Below, in pieces: positions 63,842 to 64,000 of a DNA stretch of 64,000 nucleotides. Below the pieces are notes generated by a model. The model saw only the letters and a program-made list of their open reading frames with translations, was not told the DNA's origin and ran no database searches. Source of the stretch: Firmicutes bacterium AF25-13AC (GTDB taxonomy: Bacteria; Bacillota; Clostridia; Lachnospirales; Lachnospiraceae); the NCBI GenBank assembly GCA_003478935.1, contig QUFP01000010.1:52040-116039 (forward strand). Direction: 5' to 3'. The first letter of the stretch is position 1, and each line of letters starts with the position of its first letter. The position numbers and the translations under genes were made by a program.

Positions 63842-64000
63842 ATGAAGCCAAGAAATATTTTTCTAAATCTTTAATGTCGATATCTTCTGACTACACATTA
63901 CAGATCTAACAACATAAAAGGTACATTTAATTAAAAAATTTATGCTATTAAATCGGGAAAAAATCACATTCTTTGAACTTGCACATTGAGAAATTAAAGG

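Overview
The window looks like a chromosomal segment of a low-GC, Gram-positive Clostridia member, most likely Lachnospiraceae. The evidence is the order pyrH-frr-uppS-cdsA-dxr-rseP-ispG-polC, a class 1B dihydroorotate dehydrogenase (pyrD with pyrK), a formiminotetrahydrofolate cyclodeaminase beside folD, SpaA/VaFE surface proteins, and AGGAGG-type ribosome binding sites. No phage, conjugative element, complete insertion sequence or CRISPR array is visible. Almost everything is coded on the minus strand.

Layout. 1-8804: a leftward operon for UMP kinase, ribosome recycling, isoprenoid/undecaprenyl synthesis, phospholipid precursor synthesis, site-2 protease and DNA polymerase III PolC (cut by the window edge). 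8805-9171: a gene-free stretch holding a multi-hairpin element. 9172-10677: rightward dapF and a divergent ThyX-like gene. 10756-17507: a leftward one-carbon operon, purH-fchA-folD-ygiQ-like-glyA-dut. 17763-19348: an unusual bitopic membrane protein. 19527-29229: a leftward pyrimidine/purine block (pyrC, pyrF, pyrK, pyrD, pyrE, two small membrane proteins, an unknown gene, purE, purM, purN, purD). 29405-37726: a MATE exporter, a LURP-one-like protein, a FliB-type lysine methylase, a methyltransferase and tyrosine-recombinase-like pair bracketed by a 25-bp direct repeat, an ABC-F ATPase and a 2-hydroxyacid dehydrogenase. 37867-38113: three tRNAs (Phe, Gly, Gly). 38345-51082: a surface module of class B sortase, a ~2,970-residue VaFE adhesin, a secreted His/Asp repeat protein and an HTH-Fic protein. 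51091-62549: a glycoside-related cluster (AraC regulator, GH127, YdcF-like, NhaC-like antiporter, MATE, DUF4091, UlaG-like, GH2). 62758-63705: a DMT transporter.

How the genes work together. The folate operon makes and uses formyl- and methylene-tetrahydrofolate, which feeds PurN and PurH; the pyr/pur block makes UMP and the middle of IMP synthesis; dut and the ThyX-like gene point to dTMP metabolism. The sortase probably anchors the giant adhesin, whose sorting signal is a PVVTG variant and not LPXTG. The Fic gene overlaps the start of the secreted repeat-protein gene and has an 18-bp palindrome inside its promoter, which suggests an autoregulated operon.

Caution on the sequence. Eight genes (polC, glyA, folD, the 17763-19348 membrane protein, the ABC-F gene, the giant adhesin, the secreted repeat protein and GH127) are each split by a frameshift that one added base repairs, usually in a short A/T run. 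Several are essential, so I read these as consensus errors and annotate each gene as one CDS.
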